Source of the DNA: Callaeas wilsoni
Taxonomy: Eukaryota; Chordata; Aves; Passeriformes; Callaeidae
Length of the DNA stretch: 64,000 bases
NCBI GenBank assembly: GCA_013398955.1
Contig: VWPU01006147.1
Coordinates: 32,751-96,750, forward strand
Direction of reading: 5' to 3'
The notes under the pieces are model-generated. The model did not search any database. It saw only the letters and a program-made list of their open reading frames with translations, and had not been told where the DNA came from. The first letter of the stretch is position 1; every line of letters starts with the position of its first letter. The translations under genes were made by a program, and so were the position numbers. Of the stretch, positions 1 through 14,300 are shown one piece after another.

Positions 1-3000
1 CAGTTTCAAAAGAAATAGAAATGGAGAATACGCACTCTCGCAACAATACATCAACGTATTTCCAAGTATTTCCATATATTTTGTTCAGCACCTGGCAATT
101 TCCACTAAGACCCAGTTCTTGGAGTAAGAAATTTAACTACATTTGAACTTGCTGGCAAAATATGAATGTAACCAAGTGAGGAAATCTTAATGCTCAAAAA
201 GGAGTCTAAATACTCAGACTCCTCCACGCCAGCCACAGAGCACCCAAGTCAACTGTCAGCATCCAGCCTGGAACATAGGCACACGGTCCACCATGGCATC
301 CATATAAAATGTGAAGAAGGTGACTTCTCCATTCTGTGGTTTCAAGAGTTTTCTTTGCCTCTGTCCTCTAGCTGACATACTTTACTCTTGGTGAAGTCTC
401 TGTTCCCCATCGTATTTCCCCAGAAAACTTTGAAATATTAAGCGTTCAGACATGGTTCTTTGCTTCATTGTATAATTGAGTTGCTTCGTATTCCAAGAAG
501 CTTTTGTGTTATTTTAGAGCTGTCTTGAAAACGACCATGCAACTAGTCTCAACTGCAACAGTATGAAACATCTGGGAGAAGGATTATTTCTGTCATGTGC
601 TGCCAAAATAACATTTTGCTTATGGAATTAAAATTTTAGGGATTTTCCCAAATCCACATAATGTTCTTGAAAGCCTGAATTTGCATTATGACATTTACAT
701 TAGCATATAGACGTGTAAAAGACCATCTTGCCAGCCAACTCTTATTGGTTATTCAAAAGCTTAACTCCACCTAAAGCTAGGATTAAAGCATGTTCCTGAA
801 ACACTTCAGTTACAGCAACAGATTTTCTTCAGCTAAGTGCCTCTTCCCATCTGCTCTTACAATCACATCTGCAAGTGTCTTCAGTGATCACCTTGCCATA
901 ATTATGGATGCCTACCCAACTCCCTAGACAGGGACAGATGCCATATTTTTAAGATGTACTATTTCTGTATACATTGAAGTTTCAGCTCCTTAGTAGAAAT
1001 GACCACAGCAAAATGCTGAATATGATGAAGTAAAGGATTCTACTACTTGTCATAAATGCTTCTCAAATACAAATGCTTGCTGAAAAATAAACCATCTTCT
1101 AAACTCTTTGCCCCTATATCCAAGCTAGTGCAGTACACAGCTAAAGGTACTGTGTAATCGCAATGTTTATTTTCTCTTTCTGTAGGAATAAGTTCTTCTG
1201 CTGAAAGGAACATTTTGCTGTATTGTTTCAAGGTGTTGTAACAGGCAGACCAACAAGGCAGTGCTCCCACTTAGCTACAACCCCAGATGAGATAACAAAA
1301 AAATTTTACCCTTAATTCTTATGGTTAGAGATAACCAAGAGAATACTGATTGTATGAGAACCCATTCCATACAACTTTACTGGATTTGTTGAAAGTCAAA
1401 ACAACAGTAATGCAGAGCGTCAACTACTCATATATTTCAGTTGAATTGCAAGATGAAACTATATTGTTTGCTCCTTCAGTGTTGGAGGCGGAAACAACAT
1501 GCTCATACCCAGCTTCCAAATTATTTCCCACACCATTCCCAACACTGATAGTTCCCAAACACCCTTTACTCAGCTGCCAGAACTTCTCACTTCCCTGTGA
1601 CAACCTCTATGCTGTAACTATATACATTAACACAAATCTGTCACATCAGAAACAAGAAAGGGAAGACAGTGCAAAATAAACTATTTACTGTCCAAATACC
1701 TGACAGAGGATGTATCAAAACTGCAGTACCTCATTCCCCAAGCCCAAGGTGTACCCACTGCCATAGACTATGCCCTTACTGTTTCTAAGAATGGGTTCCT
1801 ATGCTTGTGGCTTTTGCCACCAAGGCAGATGCTCTTGAAAGATTGTGCTGGAAAATAACTGTCCTGCAATGATCTCAAAGAAATGGGCCTTCAAAGGCCT
1901 GTTCCTCATAAGAGCATCATGCTGCAGAGCTGGAAGCAGTGCTGCCAGTCTCAGACATGCACAGCTGTGCTCTACAGCCTAGAGATTACTTGCTTACCCT
2001 TTCTCCCCTCAAACCTAAGATTCCTCTTTCTACTTTCCGGGTAAGAACAAAATCAACAGCTTCACTGGCCAGGAGAAAATTGGTAGACTGATAACTGCAT
2101 AGACAAAAGGATAACCAAAAACTCTCTCATTTCCCACTTACGCATTGCAGTATTTGATTTGTTCTGTATGAGTAAATGAAAAGGGACTGCCCAGAAACAT
2201 CCATCAGACCCTTGTAAATGTCAGATACACCTTTTCATAGCCACAGAAGGGAGGACAGGTCTGGCCGATCACTGACAAGGCTGATGGTCAAACTAATTGA
2301 CTTTGGGAAACTAGCAGATTTCAAGTTTCATTATTAAATCCTGCTGGCAAACCTAAAAATTCAATCATATTTTTCTTTCAGGTCAAATGGTCTCTCTACC
2401 AAACTATGTTTTCCCCAGAAATACCCTGGTTCACATCTGTAGCAGAATCCTCATTCAGCAGAAGACATCTTTACCACTCCATCCCCCATAGCATTATCTC
2501 ATTTTCAGCTTATCTGTTTAAACAGCATGGCCATAATTTTCTGAAGCAATATTACATGAGGTCAAAACATTCACACAAGCAGAATTTATCTTCTCACACT
2601 CACCTCCTATTATAGCCCAAACTATGTAACAGTGCTGTTCATTATATATCACCTACTGCTCCTGCAGACTTCATGCTCCATACTTGGTTTTAATACCCAC
2701 TATACATATTGTTCACAAAAAGGAATGGTCTGGGGTTTTTTAAATGCCAAAAACATGCAGCTAACAAGTCTTCAAATTATCAAAGCTGTTTCGAAGGTCA
2801 TATTTGCTTTTGTTTCCTTAAAAATTACATACATCTTTTGGCAATTTTTGTTCCTGATCATTCACACTTAACATGGGAAGTATATGACCTTTTAACTCTT
2901 ATTAATAGTTTGTGCTACATCACACGTGAATTCCCCATTCTCCTCTCTTACTTATCTGAATTGAGTGAATTTTGTCACCTAACTCACAGGCCTTTAAAGG

Positions 3001-5227
3001 GCTCCAGACCCCACATGCAATATACTGTGCTTTTCCATGAATTATTCAAGCACCAGTGTTCTTCCATCATGGATCTCTGGATGGCTCTATTTCTTCTGCT
3101 CTATTGAGGTCTTGACTTATGAGCAGACTTATGTTACTCTTTCTTGATTGTCACATTTTATTACAGTTAATATTAATTATGTGGATTCTTGTCCAAGACG
3201 TAGTTTTCCAGGCATAAAAGATTGTCATGTTGTAAGGTTTTTTCCTTTGCAAACTTTATGTAATAAAGCATTCTCCTGTCAGAAGCTGTCAGCACCACAT
3301 ATATCTACTTGATAATAACTGTACAGTAATAGAGTTAGCTAAAGAAGTTGTGTGCAAGCCGACATGAATTCCCATAGAGAAGCCAATCTTGTAGCTTATC
3401 CGTGATTTCCTATGGCTGACATGCAGTTAAACGCAAAGTGTTGCAAACAGCCTGCTTGATGAAATGAATAACCTGTTACAGCCTTGAAAGAAATGCTGGC
3501 CTAGGATGTTAAACTTCTATTGGAGGCTTAGGTATAATAAGTAGATTCTGACAAATACTGTTCACACAAATGTTTGCAGAATGAGAGTGTTCCATGAATA
3601 TTAATGAAAACACATTCTCCTGAGCATTTGCAATCCACACAGTAAACCAGGAGTCTCTGACCCTTCAAGTGCCTTGTCCTTATTAGAGGGACAAATCTGA
3701 TGTGATTTTAAACTAAGATATTTTATCCCATGGTTGAGAAGTAGGAACACTATTTAGCTATAGAAATCAAAATCCACAGCAGACCTAACAATAGTTACAG
3801 GAAGAAGCAGAGAGAAAACTACAGTTGTTAAAAGACAACAGTTACATATTCTGCATGTTTTCCTGTAACATCAACTTCGGCAGTGGCCATCAGTTATGGA
3901 TTACAAGAAGATTAACAATAAAAGAGCAGACTATCTATTAAGCCTGATTAAAAGGTCACACTTGGACTGAAAACAATGAAGACAAAACCCAGTCTAGAAT
4001 CAGCTGGTCAATGCACAGTAATGGCAGATACAAAAAACCACCACACTCTGTACTGCAAGGAGAAGGTTTCCAGGACAGGAAAGTAACACAGAATGATGCA
4101 GTGTGATGATATGAAATAGCATTTAAACTCAAAAATAAATCATGTTGCATGAGAGAGATCAGGAGAAATGAGGACAACAGCAAAAAGAGACTGAAACACA
4201 AAGATTCAATTTACCATGCAGCTGTGAATTAGAAACAAAGTATGATTAATACAATTCAAACTGGACCCATGATAAGTATAACAAGAGAAGAACAGGTACT
4301 GCTGCCCTGTCTGGTAAGTACAAAGTAATCACTTCCCCTCAGGTAGGACCCAAAATTAAATGTAAGAAATCAGAGAGCATCATAGCCCAATGATGTCTAT
4401 CGGAAGGGTACTGGCAAGCAGTGAAGAAGAAAACAGAAATAAAATCTGTGTTCTCTACAGCTATTTTTAACTACCAGAATAAAACATTCATTCCTTGCTG
4501 CAGCAGTTATTTGTAGCAAAAGGAGTAATACAGCTGGAGAGCACTAGTCCAAAAGCAGCCTACTGAGCACATGTAGTTATGGGGACAAACAGAGATCAAG
4601 TAGAGATGTGCTGGACTTTACCAGCGGAGCTAAACATGCAGTACCCTAAGGGGGACAAAGTAAAGCCAAGCACATGATATTGACAGTCTGTTGCAGTTGT
4701 CATCCTGCCAGCCAAAGGAGCCACAGCACACAAAGCAATGATTCCACTTCCCAACACAACTAACATGGAAGACCTCTGAATATTAGTGGCCTGTGTCAAT
4801 GCTCAGTTATCCCATGGGGAGTTTGCATTAACAACACCTTCCCTACTCAAAGGTCAGCATGGCTTGGTTTGGCTGCTCTGGAACTGCCTGTGCTTCTGAG
4901 GATCCTTCTCCTCTTGCTAATTATACCTTTAGATTGTGTTCTGTTGGTTATGATGCCTGTTTTACTTCTGAGGCACAAATATTTTGAGAACTGGAGGCAG
5001 AAGAGATCTCTAAAATAGGAAGGAAAGTATTAGAGTGGACAGAAAAAGAAAATAAATCAAGTCCTGGACCAAAATACTGGTTACAACTTGACTGCCGATA
5101 GCTACATTGTAAGACCAAGACCAGCACTTTCCCTAATGATATCAGAAAATTTCTTTGTATTTGAATGTCCTGTGCATAAAGTCCCACCTGGACAATAAAA
5201 CTCATCTTTGTTACATCTATCCTTAAC
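1..5227. other. Non-coding unique sequence
   Basis: AT-leaning vertebrate-type sequence with stop codons frequent in all frames. The open frames here are short, have no recognisable domain and lack convincing exon borders. I see no repeat family, RNA gene or CpG-rich promoter. It is most simply intergenic or intronic DNA. Confidence 0.6.
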
Positions 5228-5329
5228 TTAAAAACTGCTCAAAGAAACAGAATTCATTGAGTGGCTGGCAGCTTCCTCAACTGAAATCCTCTCATCACTT
5301 TTGTTCACGTCATGTGATTGAAAGATTAC
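5228..5329 (-). CDS. Candidate terminal coding exon (unassigned, hypothetical)
   Basis: On the minus strand a strong splice-acceptor-like signal (CTTTCTTTTTATTACAG, AG at 5331-5330) is followed immediately by 33 codons and a TAA stop at 5230-5228. The peptide is polar and acidic in the middle and contains DVNKSDERISVEE. This resembles an EF-hand calcium loop (D-x-N-x-D-G-x-I-S-x-E-E) but has one extra residue where the D-G pair should be, so calcium binding cannot be claimed. The frame stays open upstream, but there it reads through the pyrimidine tract, consistent with intron sequence. I recognise no family and find no partner exon. It may be a real last exon, a decayed one, or chance; exon-sized open frames are common. 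Confidence 0.17.
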   Translation of the reverse strand, partial: VIFQSHDVNKSDERISVEEAASHSMNSVSLSSF

Positions 5330-5334
5330 CTGTA

Positions 5335-8300
5335 ATAAAAAGAAAGCAGGAACAAACTCAATGGGTTTTTCTCCATCAAATAACCCTTTTATAGACAAGA
5401 TACATGCCCTAGAAGTCCTGCAGGTTCTAATGTGCTTCATGATAGCAAAGAGCAAAGCAAAACACGTTCCTTTAAATTCTTGCTGACTAGACAGCATATT
5501 TCCATCAGAAAACTAAAATGAATAGCCTTGAAATAAGTTTTAAAACAATTTCTAATATGCAAAATATTTTTACTGAGTTTGCCATACAACCGCACCTGCA
5601 CCTTGATGATGTACTGCCTCAATAGCCAGGTTTCTCAGCTGAAGTTACTAAGTGACCACAACTTTCAGTGGGTCTGAAAGCTCATTTGCTACTGGAGACA
5701 TTGCAGTTCCAGTAGCCTCCATTAACCCCTCAGGGCAGAAGCAGAAGGGCCAGCATAAAAGGAGGTTATCTTGCAAAAGAGGAAAATATTTTCCTCTCTC
5801 AAAGAACAAGTTTTATTGTTTGCTACCACAGCAAAACTCCTGTTGAAGGGGAAGAGAGGGAAGGGTGCAATAGAGGCACAAAAAGTGAGAATAGATTAAA
5901 AATAAAGACATTGAAATATATTAGTATGCATATGCCAAGACATTATGGATACTTTTCAGCACATCTATCAGTCTTATCAGTCCCCAAAGTTATATAGTGC
6001 TTAATTATTTTTAAAGAATTTTTGAAACATTATCCCAGTGTAACTGGGTATCTACCAAATCTATTTCCTCTGAAATTCAAAAAGCATTTCTATTACAAAT
6101 ACCAGAAACCAAGACTCAGCATGCAAATGAACTCTTGCAAAGTCAGCCAGGGTGGGAACTTACAGCACTGAGGCTCTCTGATGTGGCTGGAGAATGGAAC
6201 TGGTGCAGGCTCTCCCCCAGCAGGAAACCTGGTCCATCAGGCGCTTTGCAGGCTAAGAATACACACAGCAAGTGCTGCAGAGTAACCAATGCACTGTAAC
6301 ACACACCCTGTCTTCTCTCTCAATGTTTCATGTGCCCATGTCCATTATAGCACCCTGTCACCTAGTGCAAGGAGATACCGTAACAACAAGGCTGAGCTTC
6401 CTTTCCTAGGAAGAATTCATCACCGAAACTATATGCCTTGCAACAATGTAGAAAGAAAGACATACAGCTTTTGACATTTCTGTGCTTTTGATCAGTCAAA
6501 GCAGTTATCTGCTTTAAATTAATTTTCAGCAGTGACATGAATTTTCCAGGTAAGAGACATTATGCAAATATTTAATGTTTTTTAGTCACACCTCAAAAAT
6601 ATTATTGTTAAGCAAACATGAACACAGGTGTAGACTGTATCCTGGTTCAGACCTCCCTGAACACCATTAAAAACAGAACTGGTATCCATGAGCGCTGGAT
6701 AGATACTGTGATTATGTTGCTATCAGGACAGTAATTAAATACTGCATATCTTTGAAATCCAGCCTGCAGTGTCTTGTCTCTTGAGTCAGTTGTGATACTC
6801 CTCTTTCCCAATATGCTGTGTAGAAGTTTTCCACAAACATGTTAACTTATCTATTAAAGGATAAGTTACCTTACCCTACCTATTTCTAAATGCAGGAGAC
6901 TACTCATAAAAGGCACTTCCAAAACGTTGCTTTTTCCCCTCTGGATTGAGCTATGCCCAGAGTTAGCCCTTCCTTCAGGACCACTTTATCAACAGCTGCT
7001 AGAAAAGGTAGTAATTTGCACCTTGCCAAAAATCTGAGTGTACCAGACAGAAAGTCCCATCTGGCACTGCCTTTACCTTCCTCAGGTCAAACCCAAGGAG
7101 TGCAGTCAGATCCAATAGCCACGCTGGCAAGGAGACATCGTGGTTATCTCCAGAGCACGAAGAACATGGCATGAGGACTGTCAGGAACATGATGTTGTCA
7201 GGAATATTCATGTGCTGATCAAATCCTGAGCAGTGGCAGAGCAAGGGCCCAGAAGCAGCTCACAGCTCAGAGAAGGCTGCCCTTAGCTGGAGCCAAGCCC
7301 TGGATCTGACCCCCACTGCCCGCAGGGCCTGAGGGAGGGGGCACAAACTGTAGGTCTTCAAACCCAGCCATTGCCACTCTGAAAATCTCGCAGGCTCCTT
7401 AAGATCACAGTTTTTCCTTTAAGTTACTACAACTGGACACAGCTATGCCTTTAAAGCCTGCCAAAATTTCACTGATTACAAGCAGGACAATATTCCCTTC
7501 TGCTGTTTCTGTCATGCCGATACACTTCGGGTTGTGCATCCAGAGATTTCCCACCATAAAACTGTACACATTTATGTCTCAAGAAACACAGAAAGCAGCT
7601 GAGAGACTGTGTGTTTCAATGCATCTAATTTTAAAACAAGCATACATACATCAAAGCAAAGTGTTTACAAGGGGAATATGTACAAAATATGATCTGACAT
7701 TTATCACCTTCTTGAACTGATGAGTGGGCATCTTCTGACCTTCCCTTGACAGCATTTGCCAGGCAACAAACAATGAAACAAATGGCAGATTTTTTTTATC
7801 ACTTCTTCCCAGACTGTTATGATAGTGAAAATGGTCATGTCTGTTCCCATTCCAGTTTAACGGGGTTAATAATCAGAACTTCTATGTTTGATTTTTCACT
7901 GTGCAGGGGCTGTGGCCTGGCTTGAAACAACCAACTTCCAGGCAATATAGGGGCTAACACATAACCAGTATCAGGAGAACAGTACTTTACCATCTGTGCA
8001 AATCCCACCTGCTGAAGAAGACCTGCCTCTCCTTGTACTAGAATTTGTGAAAGCAAGGTGCCCTTGTTAGACATGTGTCCAAGCGGTTTTATAGGAAGCA
8101 TAACACAATTATGTTTTCATCAGATCCAAACATGAGATTTTTTTTTTAGTTAATATTCAAAATTTGGTACAACTTGATACTTTTTGTTGATAAAATACAG
8201 AATCTTTTGTAAATTGATGTCTGCTTAATCTGCAAATTCAGTAGATGCACATGACACTCAAAGTGTAATGAATCATGCATTTTTATAATGAATCCAACAG

Positions 8301-11300
8301 TGAAGGTGAAAAACACTGTTTGATCTTTCTTCTAACAGCCCAGTTATTCCTGGATTCATACACAGTAGGTGTCTATGGATTACTTTCAATTAAACAACCT
8401 GTTTTACTTTCTATTCTGTTATGAAAGTAAACACTTTCAAGTCTACAATGACATAACACATGGCTCAGTAGCCCCACTTGAGTAGGTGGAAATATAAGCT
8501 CCTGATCCCCTATTTGCTTTACTGTTGCTGAAAGACTCCCCCAAACCCAGCAAACCATCCTCTTCAGGAGTGGGGAAAGAGGACCAGCACAAATCAATGA
8601 GCATTTCACCACTTCTCTGCTCATTCTTCTCCACTAGCAGTATCACAACAAAAAGCGACAGACATCTATTTCCCCCATTTCAGCAATAAAAGAAAACTTG
8701 TTCCATGCTGCTGTTACTGTACACAGACCTGAGATGAAATATCACAGGATATGCACAAATGTGGAGAGCACAGAAGAGAATAAGCAACTACAATGGTTTG
8801 TGAAAAGTTACAGCCATAACACACTCCAACAGATTACTTGTTTCCTTATTTCTGCCCAGCTGTCCTTTCTGGCCTGCTGTGCAGCCATGAGAGCTTTACA
8901 TCTCCTGTCTAGGCCTGAAAGCCTCACAACCAAAGTTTTTCTAGTCTCTCACTCTGGTGTTGCTCTGCATGTTGAGATAGTGGCCAAAGGAGTGAGAAAA
9001 GCTGGAAGAAGCTGGGACAACGAATCAAAGCATCACTACTTCAGCTCCTCCATAATGTTATGGGGCAGATTCTTTTGAAGCCATTTTTCTTCTTGAAAAA
9101 CATGCTGTAATACCCTTTTTGACAGTTTCCTCAGAAATTCATACAAGCCGTTCTGCAGAGGACAATTTATATTTGCAAGTACAGATGAAAGATATTACTG
9201 AATTTCTAATGTGGATTGCAAATTTAAAGTTCTGATGAACTGTCAGTGCCATTTGTCCCACAAATAAACACCCACTGATCGCATAAAGCAATGGGGCTCT
9301 TTCATACCGGCTATTATGTTGCTACAATTGCTTGCACAGGAATACAAACACAACTCACATTTCTCTAGTTATTTAATTGAAAAATAATTCACGCTGTAGA
9401 TCTTAGTAAGGAATTAATTCAGCAGACCCTTTCCTAGCAGAAGAATAGTGGATCCATATTGTAACCTGTGCAACACCTACACTGGGAGATCTCCTTTGTT
9501 CTGGACACTCAGAAGAAAGGACAAGATGCATAGACTGTGATCTAATTAATAAGTGTGTTTATTAACAGACTACATGTGGGAATTATCAGCAATAGCTGGC
9601 ATGATGCTGACCCAAGGTCCCATCAGCTGTGGCAAACTGCTGTTGCTCACTCACATTCACGCCAGTTTGCTCCCTACAGATGACTTGGGCCCTGCCAGAG
9701 TCACGTGACAAGGGTGCTCTCTCCAGATGTGACATTTTCCAGTGTTTCACCCTCAAACAGCCTCGGGTTTGTAAGCCAGAGATCACACAGGGAACAAGCA
9801 TCTCCACTGCCAACCTAGCTGTGCTCCTGACTGCTGCAAGAGGCAAAATACTCCACTAATATGGAAGCTGGAAGGAGAAGCATCCTTGCAGTGCCAAAGT
9901 TGGGAACTCCTTATTGAAGGGATGACAGAAAGCTAGACCAGTGGGATTTGCCTTTCCTCCCACAGGCAGCAGACAGCATCCAGGTTGTTCCACATATCAT
10001 ACAGTACCAAGCCATATATCAGAGGAAAACTTAAAAAGGGATTTTAATTTCCACATGTTCAAGCACAGTCCTCTACCTAAGCTCTGCAGAAGTCACACTG
10101 AAAATGAACTCCCAAGTCCTCATCCCAGAAAGGTTTAGATGCTCTCACTGCCCAACTGTCCAACCTAACTCAAAGATCACGTAGACAGAAAGATACTTTC
10201 AAAACACGTATGTATGTGCATATACATAAAGCAGAGATAGCTCAAGCTATGCCTGAAATCAATAAAGTAAATAGCGCATGTAGGTGTTCAGAGTGACTAC
10301 AGTTATTCAGTTCCAGCTACCAACAGCAGGGAGTTTATACTCCAATCTACTATAAGGAATTATATATTTAAAAATATATTTCTGAAAAAATAAAGCTTAG
10401 GAATAGTTAACTTCTAATTGGAGTAGTGACTGTAAAGTATTAAAAAATTTCTGCATAACTGCTAAAGGTAAGGCATGCAGTGAATCTCAGTCCAAATGGC
10501 ATCTTGTTATGTAGAGCTTCAAATCAAGTGGAACAAACAATGGTTAGAGGCGTACTGTGTTCCGCATAATGCTCTTTTGTATCTATTGTTTAGCTTATAT
10601 ACAGATCCATCTTGAATCTAGTTAACTAGTAATTAAAGCTCTGCAAAACTCAGTTTTGTCTGAGATACTGTTGCAATACACACCAATTCATTTCACATGC
10701 TTTTGCAGCAGTCCTATTTTGCTTATTTGCCATTACTTGGAAAGAGACATCTCATATTGCAATCTGAATTTAGAAAATATATGACCTTTACTTCCTGTGG
10801 TATGAGATACCTGCACTTGAAGAATAGGACCATTTTCATAACCAAAACTATTTCACAAGATATTAATTTCCTTCTTTTCCCAGAAAATCCATGTACTAGC
10901 AGCACTGCAGAAGTGTTCATTATCACAAGTCTATTTGTGATTTAATCTGAAAAGCTTTGTTGAATTCTGAGTAGAATTTCATTATGAACACTTTACATAG
11001 AATGCGCTAATTTTGTGGTTAGAACTAAATATTTATCTTTGTTTCTTTTAACTAGTTTCAAGGACAACAAATACCTACTGAAACATTATATTGTTTTTTC
11101 TAAGAGTTACCTAGCTACTATCCTCGTTTATGACAGTACTGTTATTTTGGAGATTGCAAACATTAGTTAGCATCAAAATGCAATCTATACTATTAAATAT
11201 TTAATATCATTCACACACAATATTTTCAGCCATTACAATTGCACATTTAAGTGAAACAAGCCAGAAGCTACTAAATCCAGTCAGATGTTAAAGTTGTGGA

Positions 11301-14300
11301 AAAAGCATCTCTCCCAGTGCTTTCAGACAAACCGGGAACAGTGAAAGAAGAAAGGCACCACACTAGAAGCTCTCAGAACCACTGCCAGCCTCCTTCCTTC
11401 CTCTTCTCTCCAGAAGTCCCCTATACCTGGCTGCTGCACTGAGAACATACCACATGCTTTGAGATAACAGAGATAAGAGACAAGATTGGCCAAAACTTAC
11501 AGGCCAGGGCAAGGTGTTGTGCCAGTGTCTTGACAGCCTCCTCATCCTTTATGCAAAGGCTGTACCCGCCTGAAGGGGAGGGCAGGTGCTGTGCCAGCCC
11601 CACAAACAGGACTGCGCGTCCTCTCAGCTCACAGAGGCAATGCCTGAGCAGGCTGCCACAGCCAGAACGGAATGTACGTGCCCCAGGGAGCTGACTCACC
11701 ACCAGGTTCCTGTGCAGGTTCAATAAAGGACTGGGAAACAACATGACCTTAGTGGCACTGAGTTTTGGGGAAGTGCAGGATGTGACGTGGGGTCTGGAGG
11801 AGGTATTAAACTGGATAATCTGCTGACACCCCTTCCAGGGGCCCCATGAGAGTTCCAGTGGGAATGATTTACCTCAGGCTGCAACCACTTGAAGAAATAT
11901 TTTTTGAAGGCAGAGTTGGCTGACTTGAGTCATCCTATGTTCCAAAAGCAAAGCTAAGCCATGATTCTTTGGTTTAGCCAAATTGGAAATACTGGAGCTA
12001 TAGCTGTTGTGCAGAGACCTCTAACAGGCCATCAGAGGGACCCTGAACTCCTAAGGTAGAGCTGAGAAGAGTATCAGTCTGGAAGCTCATGTCAAACCTG
12101 TCCTAGCAATCAAAGTCTGAAATAACAAAACACAAAATGATGTCAACATTTGAGAAGAAAAGGTCATATGCCTCCAGCCAAGCTTTGTAGGATTTCCCTT
12201 CTGAGTAACAGCTGGTCTGTCACCGTCTTACAGCCAGCCTGGCTTAAAGACAATCACAGGACAAAAATTAGGGAAATAGTCTCCCTGCGGCAGGTTGCTA
12301 CTGGCAACCCACAACTACTACTGCAAATATTTTCTTCCTTTTTCACTGCAGTTTGTCTGCTCTAGTTGAGAGGTGAACGTGTTCAATCTCATCAGATCTA
12401 GAATTCAAAAGACACTAGTATGTAGTGTCTATACAGCTGAGTGTCAGCCATCAGTAGCACAGAATCTCAGAGCAACTTTAAGTTACTACAGAGATGTGCT
12501 CCATAGGACTAAAGGTAAAAAGATTCCTGCCATATCAACCTGACAGTGTAACAAAGTTCACCCAAAACTGCTGTTTCCAGCCAGTCACCCCAAGTTCCAT
12601 GCTTAACAGAATTAAGAACAGCTGACAGATCTAATTAGGTCATCATGGGTATCTTAACATCTTGTACTAGGTCAAAGAAAGCTACCACTTGTTTTGGTAG
12701 TACGGACAGATCACACTATAAAGCCGGTAAACACATTAATCCCTGCATAGAGGAAACAGTCCCTCCCCCCAGAGGAACTAATTGTCCGATTAAAAGATCC
12801 TGTTCTTTTTACTGCTCCTCAATCACAGTGCAAGAAATAAGGCTATTTGAACTTGAATATAAGCTTCATGTGTTTATGTATTGCAGTGCAGGTTATTTAT
12901 ACATTATGTAGCTCAAAATCTAGCCAAGGTTATTTAAGCTTGTATTCCTTTGAGGTTAGCTGTAAGGGAATTAAAGTTGTTTTGTAATTTAAATTCTTCT
13001 CTGCAATAACTATTATATATACACCTGTCACAGAATAACTGACCTCACTGGGGAAAACTTAGCCCAGACAGGACAGCACACATGCAGCAGCCTCCTGCCT
13101 TGGGCCTAGCAAGGGACCTGTGCCACCACAGGAACCTGCACTGGGGCTATGGCAGAGGAAGGCTGCAAAGTGAACAAGACAGGGGCTGAGAGGCTCACAT
13201 AGGGATTCCAAAGGGAGAATAATGAAAGCTGGATGAGCTCTGAGGAATTCAGGAATGAGAAATATCTGAGAGACAAGGGCTTCCCCCTTCATCCTTTCTA
13301 AAACAACAAAGGTCATAAGGCAGCAAAGCAACCAAGTACCTATATATTCATTCCTGAGCAAGATGAAAACCTGCAGTGCAGACACTCTAGAACCTTACAT
13401 GACTTCAACAAAGTCTGCACATTATTTAACTAAAAATAAATATTGGCTAATGAATATCAGCTCAAATGGGACCCGAGGCTTGTTATCAGTCATCCTGATA
13501 TGCAGAGAAAGCAGTGCAGGACTGTGCTTGACCAGAAAGGAGCAACAAGAGCAAGTCTGGCAGCATTTTAGCTACCTTGAAGTTGTAAGCCATCCTGCAC
13601 AAATATTGTGCCTATTTTACCAGATGGCTGCTATCATAAAAGGAGTCTTTGGTCCCTGTCACCACTTTTCATCACTGTGTACAAAATACAGCAAATATTT
13701 GCATCTTTTAGCATCAGTTATGGAGCGTTTGCCATCATCTCTGGTTTGTATAATAACATTATATGGTAACATGACTGGACTAATGAATATTGCTTTATGC
13801 CTGAGAAAACCTACCAGAAATTTTTCTATCATACCCCATTCAGACTATAACATAAGCTCTTGCACTAGGATAGCATCCGCTCTTGTCCCTCATGCCATTC
13901 TGAAAGACACATGTATTTTATTTGGTTCAGCTTGCCTTGAACTGGAAAAGAGGATTCATTAGGGTAACAGCAACTAAGCTGGCTGAGACACAAACAGATG
14001 TCTACACCAAATTCTGTGCTATCTTGACCAGGTGAGGAGGTTTTGGCACACTGTGAACAGCATGCCCTGCTGACCAAACGCTGCCACTCTGCTGCAGCCA
14101 CACATGCCATGAGGAGAAAAAGCTGCACTTCTCCAGGTAAGAGCAATTTCCCATTTTAAAAAACCATTCCTGAATTAGAAATCTGACTATTAATCTCAAA
14201 ACTAAATTAAAATGTATAACCACATTATTGCAAGTTGGATGTTTATTTTCTTCCTATGTACAGAACTGCAGGCCAATAATGTGCACCAGACAGCATCACG

